From Streptomyces sp. SID13031 (GTDB lineage Bacteria > Actinomycetota > Actinomycetes > Propionibacteriales > Kribbellaceae): a DNA stretch of 64,000 nucleotides. Location of the stretch: positions 82,710 to 146,709 of the forward strand of contig NZ_JAAGLV010000022.1 of the NCBI RefSeq assembly GCF_010548305.1, read 5' to 3'. The stretch's first letter is position 1. Each line of letters begins with the position of its first letter. Both the position numbers and the translations under genes were made by a program. Below are positions 28,796 to 37,063 of this stretch, piece by piece. The notes beneath the pieces are model-generated. The model saw only the letters and a program-made list of their open reading frames with translations. It ran no database searches and was not told the origin of the DNA.

Positions 28796-30922
28796 CTAGC
28801 CACGAGAGCGCGAGCCCATCGTGGGATCGCTGGTGCTGGCCAGGCCGTCTTCCAGGTGGCCGGCGAATCGGCGGGTGAAGCCGTCGGTGGTGTCGGCGGT
28901 CGCGGTCAGGTCGTACCAGCCGTTGGTGCTGTTCGTGCTCCACCAGTCCTCGGTGCTGGCGCCTGCGGCGAGCTGGTAGCTCCAGGGGCCGCCGGCCCGG
29001 TTGTTGACCCGGATGGTGAGCACGCAGGGCTTGGTACCGGTGTTCGTCATCTTCAGCCAGACCAGCTTGTCGGACGGCGCGTAGCGCAAGGTGACCTCGG
29101 GGTTGGCGTTGCCGGGCTTGGTGGCGGTGACTCTGTTGCCGGCGAAGCGGCGGACGAATCCGTTCGGGCCGGTGACGGTCAGGTCGTAGGCGCCCTCCGG
29201 TGTGCCCGCCATCCAGTAGTCCGAGACGGAGTTCCCGGCGCCCACGGTGTAGCGCCACGGGCCGTCGGTGCGGAAGGCATTGGCACGTACGTAGAAGTGG
29301 GCGCCGGCCGTCCCGGTGTTGGTGAAGTCGAGCCAGAGCTTGTCGCTGGCGACGCGGCCGGAAACGGTGAGGGTGTAGGGCAGCGGCCGCGCGGGACGGG
29401 TGCCGGATTCCTGTGCTGGTAGCGCTTGCGTGCTCGGCGGCGCGGGATAGGTCGTGTCCCAGCCGGGCGTCGGGGGCGTGGTGGGAAGAGCTGGGTAGGT
29501 GACGTTGGTGGTGCTCAGGTCGAGTGCGGTGGTCAGGTCGCCGCAGACCGCGCGTCGCCAGGGGGAGATGTTGGGCTCGGCGATGCCGCTCCACTTCTCG
29601 AGGAACTGCAGTACCGAGGTGTGGTCGAAGACCTGGGAGCACACGTTTCCGCCGCGGGACCAGGGCGAGACGACGAGCATCGGGACTCGGGCGCCCAGAC
29701 CGATGGGTTCGGCGCCGACGAGCTCGTCGGTGATGGCGACTGTGGACTGCCCCTCGTCGGCGTTCACCGGCGGTGCGGGCGGCGGTACATGGTCGAAGTA
29801 GCCGTCGTTCTCGTCGTAGGTGATCAGGACGAGAGTCTTGTTCCACGTCTGCGGGCTGGAGGCGAGTTTGTCGAGGATGTCCTTGGTGAAGTTGGCGCCT
29901 TCGGCCGGGCCCCAGGCCGGGTGTTCACACTTCGGCTCCGGAGCCACGATCCAGGAGACCGCGGGGAGCCGGCCGGCCGCGATGTCGTCACCGAACGCGG
30001 TGACGAGCTGGTCAGCGCCGACTCGTTGCAGGCCGCGGTCGTACAGGCTGCGTTCGGCGGCAGTGAGAGTGCCGACCCCGGCGGCGAGCTGGGACAGGAG
30101 GGTCGCCCGCTGGGTGGCGGATGCCTTGCGCACTCCGTCGTCGTAGAAGAATTCGAGCTTGCTGTACGACGTTCTGGCGAGTGCCTTCTTGCCGATGTCG
30201 AGGAATTTCTTGAAGAAGTCCAGGGAGTTGTCGCCGTAGTTGTCCCACTCCTGGTAGACCTGCCAGCTCTTGTTCGCCGCTTCGAGCCGCTCGGCGTACG
30301 TGGTCCAGGTGTAGCCGGTATGGCCCGGGTTCCGCCACGAGTCGTTGCCGATGGCCCGCTTGCTGGTGCCCGGCTCGAAACCGAGTTTGCCGGTGAACAG
30401 GTAGAACCGGTTCGGGTTGGTCGGTCCGAGTTCGGAGCAGTGGTACGAGTCGCAGATCGTGAACGCGTCGGCGAGCGCGTAGTAGAACGGCAGCGCGGAC
30501 CGCAGATGCGTCGCCATGCTGTATTTGGTCTTCTGCGGGACCCATTGGTCATACCGGCCGTGGTTCCAGGCGGCGTGACCGCTGCCCCAGTCGTGCGGGG
30601 TTCCGGTCATGTACTGGCTTGCCACCGGGTACGGCAGCACGTAGCCGGCCCCGTCAGGCTGGTAGAAGACCGACCGGCCGGTGGACAGGGTTGGCGCGGT
30701 GGGGTCGTTGAACCCGCGGACGCCGCGGAGCGATCCGAAGTAGTGGTCGAAGGAGCGATTCTCCTGCATCAGGATCACGACATGCTCGATCATTTCCAGG
30801 CCGCCGGTAGGGGCGGGCGCCGCCAGGGCGCGTTGCACACTGGCGGGCAGTGCCGCGAAGGCGCCGGTGGCCGCCGCGGTCAATCCCGCTGATCGAAGAA
30901 AGTCTCGCCTGTCCATCGTCAT
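28796..30922 (-). CDS. plcC: Tat-exported phosphocholine-specific phospholipase C
   Basis: 708 aa. It hydrolyses phosphatidylcholine or sphingomyelin outside the cell. The N-terminus is a Tat signal (DRRDFLRSAGLTAAATGAF ending ALAAPAP). The phosphoesterase family (PF04185) motif ENRSFDHYFG is at 54-63, with NPNRFYLFTG, VPMLVVSPWSRGG and FDHTSVLQFLEKW further on. Two C-terminal beta domains (about 510-600 and 610-690, PF05506) complete the standard architecture. Ribosome site AGGTGA precedes ATG. Such enzymes are often induced by phosphate starvation, but I saw no clear Pho box. Confidence 0.92.
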   Translation of the reverse strand: MTMDRRDFLRSAGLTAAATGAFAALPASVQRALAAPAPTGGLEMIEHVVILMQENRSFDHYFGSLRGVRGFNDPTAPTLSTGRSVFYQPDGAGYVLPYPVASQYMTGTPHDWGSGHAAWNHGRYDQWVPQKTKYSMATHLRSALPFYYALADAFTICDSYHCSELGPTNPNRFYLFTGKLGFEPGTSKRAIGNDSWRNPGHTGYTWTTYAERLEAANKSWQVYQEWDNYGDNSLDFFKKFLDIGKKALARTSYSKLEFFYDDGVRKASATQRATLLSQLAAGVGTLTAAERSLYDRGLQRVGADQLVTAFGDDIAAGRLPAVSWIVAPEPKCEHPAWGPAEGANFTKDILDKLASSPQTWNKTLVLITYDENDGYFDHVPPPAPPVNADEGQSTVAITDELVGAEPIGLGARVPMLVVSPWSRGGNVCSQVFDHTSVLQFLEKWSGIAEPNISPWRRAVCGDLTTALDLSTTNVTYPALPTTPPTPGWDTTYPAPPSTQALPAQESGTRPARPLPYTLTVSGRVASDKLWLDFTNTGTAGAHFYVRANAFRTDGPWRYTVGAGNSVSDYWMAGTPEGAYDLTVTGPNGFVRRFAGNRVTATKPGNANPEVTLRYAPSDKLVWLKMTNTGTKPCVLTIRVNNRAGGPWSYQLAAGASTEDWWSTNSTNGWYDLTATADTTDGFTRRFAGHLEDGLASTSDPTMGSRSRG

Positions 30923-31038
30923 CGGTCGTCACCTGTTCTGTCAGTGGGCGGGCAGCAGGGGAGCGCAGGACCACGTCCAGCATTCCCCGCCCGCGCCAAC
31001 CCACGCGTCGACGCGCCGACGCCTTAAGCTCACGACTC

Positions 31039-31728
31039 ATGAACGACGCGCAGGTGCACCCGGGTGAGCCGCGACTGCCGGCCGCGATCGGGGTGCTCGC
31101 CGCGATCGTCCTGTACGCCGCACTGCCGAGCGCCTTGCAAGTAGGACCCCGGTACGTCGTACCGGTCCTGGAGCTCGCTCTCTTCATCCCTTTGGTGCTG
31201 GCCAATCCGCGCCGGATGAGCCGGGAGAACAGGCTCCTGCGCCGGTTGTCGATCTCCCTGGTGCTGTTGATCGCCGCCACGAACCTTGCCGCTCTCGTGC
31301 AACTCATCCACTCGCTGGTGTCCGGCGAGGCGACGGCGGGCGGGCAACTGCTGGCGGCCGCCGGGCAGGTCTGGCTGACCAATGTGCTCGTCTTCGCGCT
31401 CGCGTTCTGGGAGCTCGATCGCGGTGGCCCGGTGACCCGCTTCCGGGTCAAGCGCCCGAAGCTGCCGGACGCCGACTTCAGGTTCCCGCAGGACGAGGAC
31501 CAGGACGCCATCACCGAGGTCGCCCGCCGCTCCTCGGCCAGGGCGGGCTGGGTCCCTGGCTTCGTCGACTACCTCTACATCTCGATCACCAACTCATCGG
31601 CCTTCAGCCCCACTGACACCATGCCGCTGACCCCGCGAGCCAAGCTCCTGATGGCCGCCGAGTCGGTGTCCGCGCTGATGATCTCCGTACTGGTCGTCTC
31701 CTTCGGCGTCGGTCTCCTCATGCAATGA
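31039..31728 (+). CDS. Conserved multi-pass membrane protein
   Basis: 229 aa from ATG 31039. Five probable helices: IGVLAAIVLYAALPSAL, YVVPVLELALFIPLVL, LSISLVLLIAATNLAALV, VWLTNVLVFALAFWEL and a C-terminal LMISVLVVSFGVGLLM. The segment NSSAFSPTDTMPLTPRAKLLM resembles the pore-loop region of two-helix ion channels or DUF1345-like proteins, but the selectivity filter is absent. Function unknown. Divergent from the phospholipase gene. Confidence 0.75.
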   Translation: MNDAQVHPGEPRLPAAIGVLAAIVLYAALPSALQVGPRYVVPVLELALFIPLVLANPRRMSRENRLLRRLSISLVLLIAATNLAALVQLIHSLVSGEATAGGQLLAAAGQVWLTNVLVFALAFWELDRGGPVTRFRVKRPKLPDADFRFPQDEDQDAITEVARRSSARAGWVPGFVDYLYISITNSSAFSPTDTMPLTPRAKLLMAAESVSALMISVLVVSFGVGLLMQ

Positions 31729-31757
31729 CCTTCAGCTGATCGGGCGCGCACGAAGTA

Positions 31758-33323
31758 CTAGGGCGCCTCGACCGGGTGGTACTCGCAGGCGTTGGCCAGG
31801 TCGGCGGGGGCCGTGGGGTTCGGCGTTGTGGGCTTGCTCGTCGTGGGCTTGCTGGTTGGCTTTCCCGTGGTCTTCGTTGGTTGCGGCGTCGGTGTGGCTG
31901 CCGGGGCAGCAGGATTGGCGGACAGTGCTGCGGCCACGGTGGCGCGCAGGCCGTCGTAGTCCGGGTGCAGGTAGGCGAACTTGAGCTTGTGCCCGTCCAG
32001 CGCCACCTCCGAGACCTTCGCCGACTTGATCTTCAGGGCGAGGTCGAGGAAGGCCGGCAGCAGCTCCTGCGGGATATCGGTGCGCAGCATGTTCTTGCCG
32101 ACCTCGGCCAGGCTGCGGTAGCTCTTCAGCAGGTTCGGCACCGTCGCGGCCTGGGCGATCGCGTGGATGGCGCAGCGCTGCCGGGCGCTGCGGGCGTCGT
32201 CCGGGTTCGGGATCTGGTACCGGCCGCGGGCATACCAAAGTGCTTCCAGGCCCCACAGATGCTTGTTCTGCGCGGGTTGGAGGTAGTAGTTCGGCGGCCG
32301 CTTGGCGTCGTCGCTGCCGCCGACCGGGATCGGGTAGTTGATGTTGACGGTGATCCCGCCGAGCGCGTTGACGAGCTGGGTGAAGCCGGCCAGGTTGATC
32401 TGCACGTAGTAGTCCAGCTTCACCCCGGTGGCCTCGCCGACCGACAGCTTGAGGATGTCCGCGCCCTCGTTGTCGGACGGCCCGACGATGCCCGGGTGCT
32501 CCGCGGGCACGTTCTTGTAGATCGCGTCGAGCATCCACTCCAGCCGCTGCGGAATGGTGATGCCCTCCTTGCCGAACCCGTCCGGGTACGCGTCGTGCAG
32601 TTTGCTGCCCTCCGGGAACGGCATGAAGGTGAGCTTGCGCGGCAGCGAGATCAGCGAGACGTTGCCGGTGACGGTGTCGATACTCGCGATGATCACCGTG
32701 TCGGTCCGGGTACCGTCGCGGCCGGCCGCGTCGTCGGCGCCGAGCAGCAGCACGTTGACCCGCGGCTTGCCGGCCCACGGATCCTTCTTGTTCTTGATGG
32801 TCGGCCGGGTCGCGCTCTTGCTGTTGCCGCCGGCGAAGACCGTCTGCACCAGGTCCTGCTGGGTCCGCGCGGTCTGCACCCCCAGCGCGGTCGGCACCGC
32901 GACCGCGAAGCTGAGCATCCCGACCAGTACCGCGCCGCCGACCCGTGAGCCCTTGGTGGCGACGCCGGGCCGCAGTGCCCGGTGGGAGGTGACGATGACG
33001 ATGATCCAGAGCGTGCCGAGCAGGCACAGCCCGAGCGTGAGGTACCGCAGCTGCTTCGGCGCCACCGCCAGCTCGAGGATCCGGTCCCGCTGGGTGAGCC
33101 CGAGATAGCCGGCCAGCGCGAGCAGACCGAGGCTGATGGTCAGTACCACCGCGCCGAGCTTCTTCCGGCCCGCGAGCAGGTAACCGGTGCCCGGGATCAG
33201 GGAGCCGAGCAGCGTCAGCGCGAGCACGGCGCCAGTACTGCGGGGTCGGTCGGCCCGCCGTCGGGGGGCGGCTCGCCGCGCGCGGCGGCGGGAATGTTCC
33301 GGATCGTGCTGGTCACTCGGCAT
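31758..33323 (-). CDS. LytR-CpsA-Psr (LCP) family glycopolymer ligase
   Basis: 521 aa from ATG 33323 (an ATG at 33389 is an alternative; neither has a good ribosome site). Arg-rich N-terminus, about four helices (residues 30-165), then the extracellular LCP domain: RVNVLLLGADDAAGRDGTRTDTVI, SLPRKLTFMPFPEG, LDYYVQINLAGFTQLVNALGGITVNI, LEALWYARGRYQI. The C-terminal 50 residues are a Pro/Thr tail. LCP enzymes attach teichoic acid, arabinogalactan or capsule to peptidoglycan from polyprenyl carriers. A second LCP gene lies at 47114. Confidence 0.88.
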   Translation of the reverse strand: MPSDQHDPEHSRRRARRAAPRRRADRPRSTGAVLALTLLGSLIPGTGYLLAGRKKLGAVVLTISLGLLALAGYLGLTQRDRILELAVAPKQLRYLTLGLCLLGTLWIIVIVTSHRALRPGVATKGSRVGGAVLVGMLSFAVAVPTALGVQTARTQQDLVQTVFAGGNSKSATRPTIKNKKDPWAGKPRVNVLLLGADDAAGRDGTRTDTVIIASIDTVTGNVSLISLPRKLTFMPFPEGSKLHDAYPDGFGKEGITIPQRLEWMLDAIYKNVPAEHPGIVGPSDNEGADILKLSVGEATGVKLDYYVQINLAGFTQLVNALGGITVNINYPIPVGGSDDAKRPPNYYLQPAQNKHLWGLEALWYARGRYQIPNPDDARSARQRCAIHAIAQAATVPNLLKSYRSLAEVGKNMLRTDIPQELLPAFLDLALKIKSAKVSEVALDGHKLKFAYLHPDYDGLRATVAAALSANPAAPAATPTPQPTKTTGKPTSKPTTSKPTTPNPTAPADLANACEYHPVEAP

Positions 33324-33498
33324 CGGTGTGTCTACAACTCCGTCCAAGGGAGAGTTGGGCGCACACAATATGACGTACTCGGGGTGCACTTGGTTGTCGG
33401 TTTACCAAGGCCTGACGTTGGCTGACGGATCGTATCCACCGGATCACTCACCGCACCCGGGCCGCCGATGTTGCCCTGAGCAACTTCATCCGGCACCG

Positions 33499-34374
33499 TC
33501 AGGTGAAGGTCTTGGTGATCTCGGTCAGCAACTCCTGGGTCTTGCGCGGCGTACTGGCCGCGATCGACAGCGAGTCCATCGTGATCACGTACTCGTCCAG
33601 ATCCTCCAGCTTGTCGAGGTAGACAGCACTGGTCAGATGCTCGATGTAGACGACGTCGGGCAGGTCCGCGTCGGCGAACCGGAGCAGGCTGAACGCGCCG
33701 CCGGTGGCCGCGTAGCCGCCGGCGGCGAACGGCAGGATCTGCAGCGTCACGTTGGGCAGCCGGGAGAGCTCGGCCAGGTGCTCGAGCTGCGCGCGCAGGA
33801 CCGCCCGGCCGCCGATCGGGCGGCGCAGTACGGCCTCGTCGACGATCGCCCAGAGCCGGGTCGGCGCCGATCCCTCCAGGATCTCCTGCCGGGTCTTGCG
33901 CAGGGCGACCAGCCGGTCGATCTCGGCCGCGGGCAACGGCCGGTCGCCGCGGCCGAGCCGGATCACCGCGCGGGCGTAGTCGGGGGTCTGCAGCAGGCCG
34001 GGCACGAACTGGACCTCGTAGGTCCGGATCAGCTCGGCGGCCATCTCCAGCCCGAGGTAGGAGTGGAACCAGTTCGGCGTGATGTCGTCGTAGCGCTGCC
34101 ACCAGCCCGGGTTGTTCGCCTGCTTGGCCAGCGAGATCAGCCGGGCGCGTTCGCTGTCGTCCTTGAGCTTGTAGAGGCTGAGCAGATCCTCGACGTCGCG
34201 GACCTTGAAACCGACCCGGCCGAGCTCGAGCCGGCTGATCTTCGACTCCGAGCCACGGATCGCGTAGCCGGCCTCGCCACGGGTGATCCCGGCGTCCTCG
34301 CGCATCCGGCGGAGGTGGGCGCCGAGCATGATCCGCAGTGCGGTCGGCCCGCCCGGCGTGCCTTGCTCTGTCAC
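33499..34374 (-). CDS. XRE-family regulator with DUF5753 domain
   Basis: 291 aa. N-terminal XRE helix-turn-helix (LGAHLRRMREDAGITRGEAGYAIRGSESKISRLELG spanning about 18-53) and the C-terminal DUF5753 ligand domain (VQFVPGLLQTPDYARAVI, VTLQILPFAAGGYAATGGAFSLLRF, YIEHLTSAVYLD). These are abundant developmental and secondary-metabolism regulators of actinomycetes. The usual DUF397 partner is absent; instead it is divergent from a PF04672 methyltransferase with a concentric dyad in the gap. Confidence 0.9.
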   Translation of the reverse strand: MTEQGTPGGPTALRIMLGAHLRRMREDAGITRGEAGYAIRGSESKISRLELGRVGFKVRDVEDLLSLYKLKDDSERARLISLAKQANNPGWWQRYDDITPNWFHSYLGLEMAAELIRTYEVQFVPGLLQTPDYARAVIRLGRGDRPLPAAEIDRLVALRKTRQEILEGSAPTRLWAIVDEAVLRRPIGGRAVLRAQLEHLAELSRLPNVTLQILPFAAGGYAATGGAFSLLRFADADLPDVVYIEHLTSAVYLDKLEDLDEYVITMDSLSIAASTPRKTQELLTEITKTFT

Positions 34375-34456
34375 CGCCGTCCTCCCTGTCGCTGACGCAG
34401 AGAAGGATCATTTCACGATTAGGGCCAGGCCGGGGCAGGCCGACGCGCCCCCACGA

Positions 34457-34499
34457 GCTGGAATCGTTCCCCTACTGTTAGTAGGCTCTGCTTTCCAGC
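34457..34499. promoter_or_regulatory. Concentric double dyad
   Basis: GCTGGAA (34457-34463) - N7 - CCTACT-GTT-AGTAGG (34471-34485) - N7 - TTCCAGC (34493-34499). Inner and outer arms share the same centre (34478). It lies 31 bp before the methyltransferase ATG and 82 bp from the regulator start. Confidence 0.6.
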
Positions 34500-34530
34500 C
34501 ACGTTCTGCCGACGATCTGCGAGGTCGCAC

Positions 34531-35361
34531 ATGTCCGACGCCACGATTTCCCCGAGCTCGGTACCGGTCGGGGTGGACACGTCGCGGGCGAGCATCGCGC
34601 GCGTCTACGACGCGTTCCTCGGTGGCAAGGACAACTTCGAGATCGACCGCGAGGTACTGCGCCAGGTGGCGACGGTGGCCCCGCAGGTGACGGACCTGGC
34701 CTGGTCGAACCGCAACTTCCTCGTCCGCGCCTGCCGCTTCCTGGCCGGCCAAGCGGGCATCACGCAGTACCTGGACTGTGGATCCGGCCTCCCGACGGCG
34801 GAGAACACCCACCAGATCGTGCAGCGACTGCAGCCGACGGCCAAGGTGCTCTACGTCGACAACGACCCGGTGGTGCTCGCGCACGGCCGCGCGCTGCTGG
34901 AGGAGAACGACCAGACGCTGTTCGTCAGCGCCGACATCTTCAAGCCCGGCGAGGTGCTGGACAACCCCGAGGTCCGCGAGTTCCTCGACTTCAGCCAGCC
35001 GATCGCGCTGATCCAGAACGGCACCCTGCACCACTACCTCGGCGACGACGGCCCCGGCCTGATCAAGCAGTACGCCGACGCGCTGGCGCCGGGGTCGTAC
35101 GTGGTGATCTCGCACTTCATGGACCCGGAGACGCCGGAGCACGCCAAAACCGCGCGGGCGCTGGAGGAGCGGTTCACCCACAGCCCGATGGGCAGCGGCC
35201 TGTTCCGCACCCGCGACAAGATCGCCGAGATGTTCGGCGACCTCGAGCTGGTCGAGCCCGGCCTGGTCCTGTGCGACGAGTGGTGGCCGGATGGCCCGCG
35301 GGTGAAGCCGCTCAGCCAGATCGAGGAGTGCATCGCCGGCGGCATCGGCCGCAAGAACTAA
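34531..35361 (+). CDS. SAM-dependent methyltransferase, PF04672 (DUF574) family
   Basis: 276 aa. The N-terminus VDTSRASIARVYDAFLGGKDNFEIDRE is the diagnostic opening of this actinobacterial family. QYLDCGSGLPTAENTH is the SAM-binding motif I (with CGSG), KVLYVDNDPVVLAHGRALL is motif II, and ALIQNGTLHHYLGDD follows. Family members are stand-alone methyltransferases of unknown substrate, frequent near XRE-DUF5753 regulators. The 3' end overlaps the convergent cupin regulator by 4 bp. Confidence 0.92.
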   Translation: MSDATISPSSVPVGVDTSRASIARVYDAFLGGKDNFEIDREVLRQVATVAPQVTDLAWSNRNFLVRACRFLAGQAGITQYLDCGSGLPTAENTHQIVQRLQPTAKVLYVDNDPVVLAHGRALLEENDQTLFVSADIFKPGEVLDNPEVREFLDFSQPIALIQNGTLHHYLGDDGPGLIKQYADALAPGSYVVISHFMDPETPEHAKTARALEERFTHSPMGSGLFRTRDKIAEMFGDLELVEPGLVLCDEWWPDGPRVKPLSQIEECIAGGIGRKN

Positions 35362-35927
35362 GAAGTTTCCGAGACCAGTACTGCGGTAGTACCTGCGGCG
35401 AGTGCCTTGAACAGATGGGGCACGTCGCCGGGGTAAGCGATGTAGTCGCCGGGCTGTAGCTCGACCGGCTCTTCCAGTGGGCCGATCAGGGCGCGCCCGG
35501 TGCTCAGTACTACGTGTTCGATCGTGCCCGGCATGTGCGGCTGGGACTCGCGGCCCGGGCCGGGTGCGACCACGATGCGGTAGAGGTCGCGCCGGGCGTG
35601 GGGTGGGCTGGCGGCGACCAGCGTCGCGCTGTAGTCGGAGTGCTCCGAGTAGATCGCCGGGCCCTCGTTCGCGCGGATCACCTGGACCTTCGGGCGCTGT
35701 GGTTCGAGCAGGTCGGCGAACTGGATCTCGAGGGCGACGGAGAGCGCCCAGAGCGTCTCGACGCTCGGGTTGCCGGTGCCCGACTCCAGCTGGGACAGGG
35801 TGGACTTCGCGACGCCCGCGCGCCTGGCCACCTCGGTGAGGGAAAGGCCGGCCCTGCCCCGCTCCCGGCGCAGCGAGGATGCGATCACGTCAAGTGGTGC
35901 CTTGCTGTCCATCGGTGTTCGCTCCAT
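35358..35927 (-). CDS. XRE-family regulator with C-terminal cupin sensor
   Basis: 189 aa. HTH at about 13-68 (ASSLRRERGRAGLSLTEVARRAGVAKSTLSQLESGTGNPSVETLW), then a cupin_2 domain (PGPGRESQPHMPGTIEHVVLSTGRALI, LQPGDYIAYPGDVPHLFKAL). It is divergent from azlCD. Two identical-architecture dyads GTTCG-N6-CGAAC flank the intergenic promoter, one of them 11 bp upstream of this start, arguing for autorepression and control of azlCD, probably in response to an amino acid. Confidence 0.9.
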   Translation of the reverse strand: MERTPMDSKAPLDVIASSLRRERGRAGLSLTEVARRAGVAKSTLSQLESGTGNPSVETLWALSVALEIQFADLLEPQRPKVQVIRANEGPAIYSEHSDYSATLVAASPPHARRDLYRIVVAPGPGRESQPHMPGTIEHVVLSTGRALIGPLEEPVELQPGDYIAYPGDVPHLFKALAAGTTAVLVSETS

Positions 35928-35937
35928 CGGTCCAGGT

Positions 35938-35953
35938 GTTCGGCTTGACGAAC
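35938..35953. promoter_or_regulatory. Operator copy 1, GTTCG-N6-CGAAC
   Basis: Perfect 5-bp half-sites with a 6-bp spacer, 11 bp upstream of the cupin-XRE start codon. Same architecture as the site at 35985-36000. Confidence 0.65.
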
Positions 35954-35980
35954 GACTGTGATCTGTTCATCATAAACGCC

Positions 35981-36688
35981 ATGCGTTCGATATGGCGAAC
36001 AATCTCAGAGGTGTCCGCGACCCTGGATCGCGGGTTGCTGCGCGATATCGGCCTGGTCTGCCTGGCTGACGGCGTGGTCGGGCTCTCGTACGGCGCGATC
36101 AGCGTCGGTGGGGGACTGCCGTTGTGGGTGCCGGTGGCGTTGTCGCTGCTGGTGTTCGCCGGGGCGTCGCAATTCCTGTTCGTCGGGATCGTCGCGGCCG
36201 GTGGCAGCCCGATCGCGGCGACGATCGCCGGGTTGCTGGTGAACACCCGGCACGTCGCCTTCGGGCTGGCCGTGAGCGACGTGATCGGCGGCGGCTGGAA
36301 ACGGCTGCCCGGAAGTCACCTGATGACGGACGAGAATGTGGCCTTCGCGCTCGGGCAGGAGGACCTGCGGCAGAAGCGGGCGGCGTACTGGGCGTGTGGG
36401 ATCGGGATCTTCGTCTGCTGGAGCATCGGCGTCGTGATCGGGGCGGCGGCCGGGTCGGTGATCACCGATACCGATGTCTTCGGGCTGGATGCCGCGTTCC
36501 CCGCTGTGCTGCTGGCGTTGGTGCTGCCGGCTCTTCGCGATCGGTCGACCCGGACGGCCGCTGCGATCGGTGTCGTGGTCGCACTCGTGGTCACGCCGTT
36601 CCTGCCGGCCGGGTTGCCTGTTCTGTTCGCCCTGGTGGGGTTGCTCTTCTATCGCGTTGAGAAGCGCACTTTGGAGACCGTCGGATGA
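35981..36688 (+). CDS. azlC: AzlC family branched-chain amino acid exporter, large subunit
   Basis: 235 aa from ATG 35981; the ORF opens further upstream but that part overlaps the divergent gene. AzlC (PF03591) features: DIGLVCLADGVVGLSYGAISVGGGLPLW, LLVFAGASQFLFVGIVAAGGSPIAATIAGLLVNTRHVAFGL split over helices 1-3, and SHLMTDENVAFAL. With AzlD it exports branched-chain or related amino acids. ATGA overlap with azlD. No ribosome site is evident, so the mRNA may be leaderless; an internal GTG at 36011 is an alternative start. Confidence 0.9.
   Translation: MRSIWRTISEVSATLDRGLLRDIGLVCLADGVVGLSYGAISVGGGLPLWVPVALSLLVFAGASQFLFVGIVAAGGSPIAATIAGLLVNTRHVAFGLAVSDVIGGGWKRLPGSHLMTDENVAFALGQEDLRQKRAAYWACGIGIFVCWSIGVVIGAAAGSVITDTDVFGLDAAFPAVLLALVLPALRDRSTRTAAAIGVVVALVVTPFLPAGLPVLFALVGLLFYRVEKRTLETVG
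35985..36000. promoter_or_regulatory. Operator copy 2, GTTCG-N6-CGAAC
   Basis: Second copy with centre 47 bp from the first, lying over the first codons of the proposed azlC start. Binding here would block azlCD transcription or initiation. Confidence 0.6.
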
Positions 36689-37005
36689 GCAACACGGTGA
36701 TGGTGGCGGCGATCCTGGTACTTGCCGTAGGCACCTTTTCGTTGCGGCTCGCGGGGCCGTTGCTGCGGACCCGGTTCGAGTTGCCCGATCGGGCGCAGCA
36801 GGTGATGTCGGCGGCCGCGGTCGTGCTGCTCGCCGCGCTGGTGGCGACGGCCGCGCTGACCGACGGACACAGCGACGCGGGGATCGCGCGACCAGCGGGG
36901 GTACTGGTCGGCGGCGTACTGGCCTGGCGGAAGGCGCCGTTCGTACTGGTGGTGGTGGCAGCCGCCGCTACGGCTGCCGGGTTGCGGCTGCTCGGCGTAC
37001 CGTGA
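36685..37005 (+). CDS. azlD: AzlD family amino acid exporter, small subunit
   Basis: 106 aa, four helices, PF05437. The N-terminal AILVLAVGTFSLRLAGPLL and central VVLLAALVATAAL are typical. It starts inside the azlC stop (ATGA), as usual for this two-component exporter. The last 22 bases of the gene and its stop are part of a 31-bp tandem duplication. Confidence 0.9.
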   Translation: MSNTVMVAAILVLAVGTFSLRLAGPLLRTRFELPDRAQQVMSAAAVVLLAALVATAALTDGHSDAGIARPAGVLVGGVLAWRKAPFVLVVVAAAATAAGLRLLGVP

Positions 37006-37045
37006 CCGCCTCTAGCGGCTGCTCGGCGTACCCGTGACCGCTTCT
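36984..37045. repeat. 31-bp tandem duplication at azlD 3' end
   Basis: 36984-37014 (GCGGCTGCTCGGCGTAC then CGTGACCGCCTCTA) is repeated at 37015-37045 with one extra C and one substitution. The first copy contains the azlD stop codon, the second is non-coding. Confidence 0.8.
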
Positions 37046-37063
37046 TGCAGCTAACGTTCGGCC

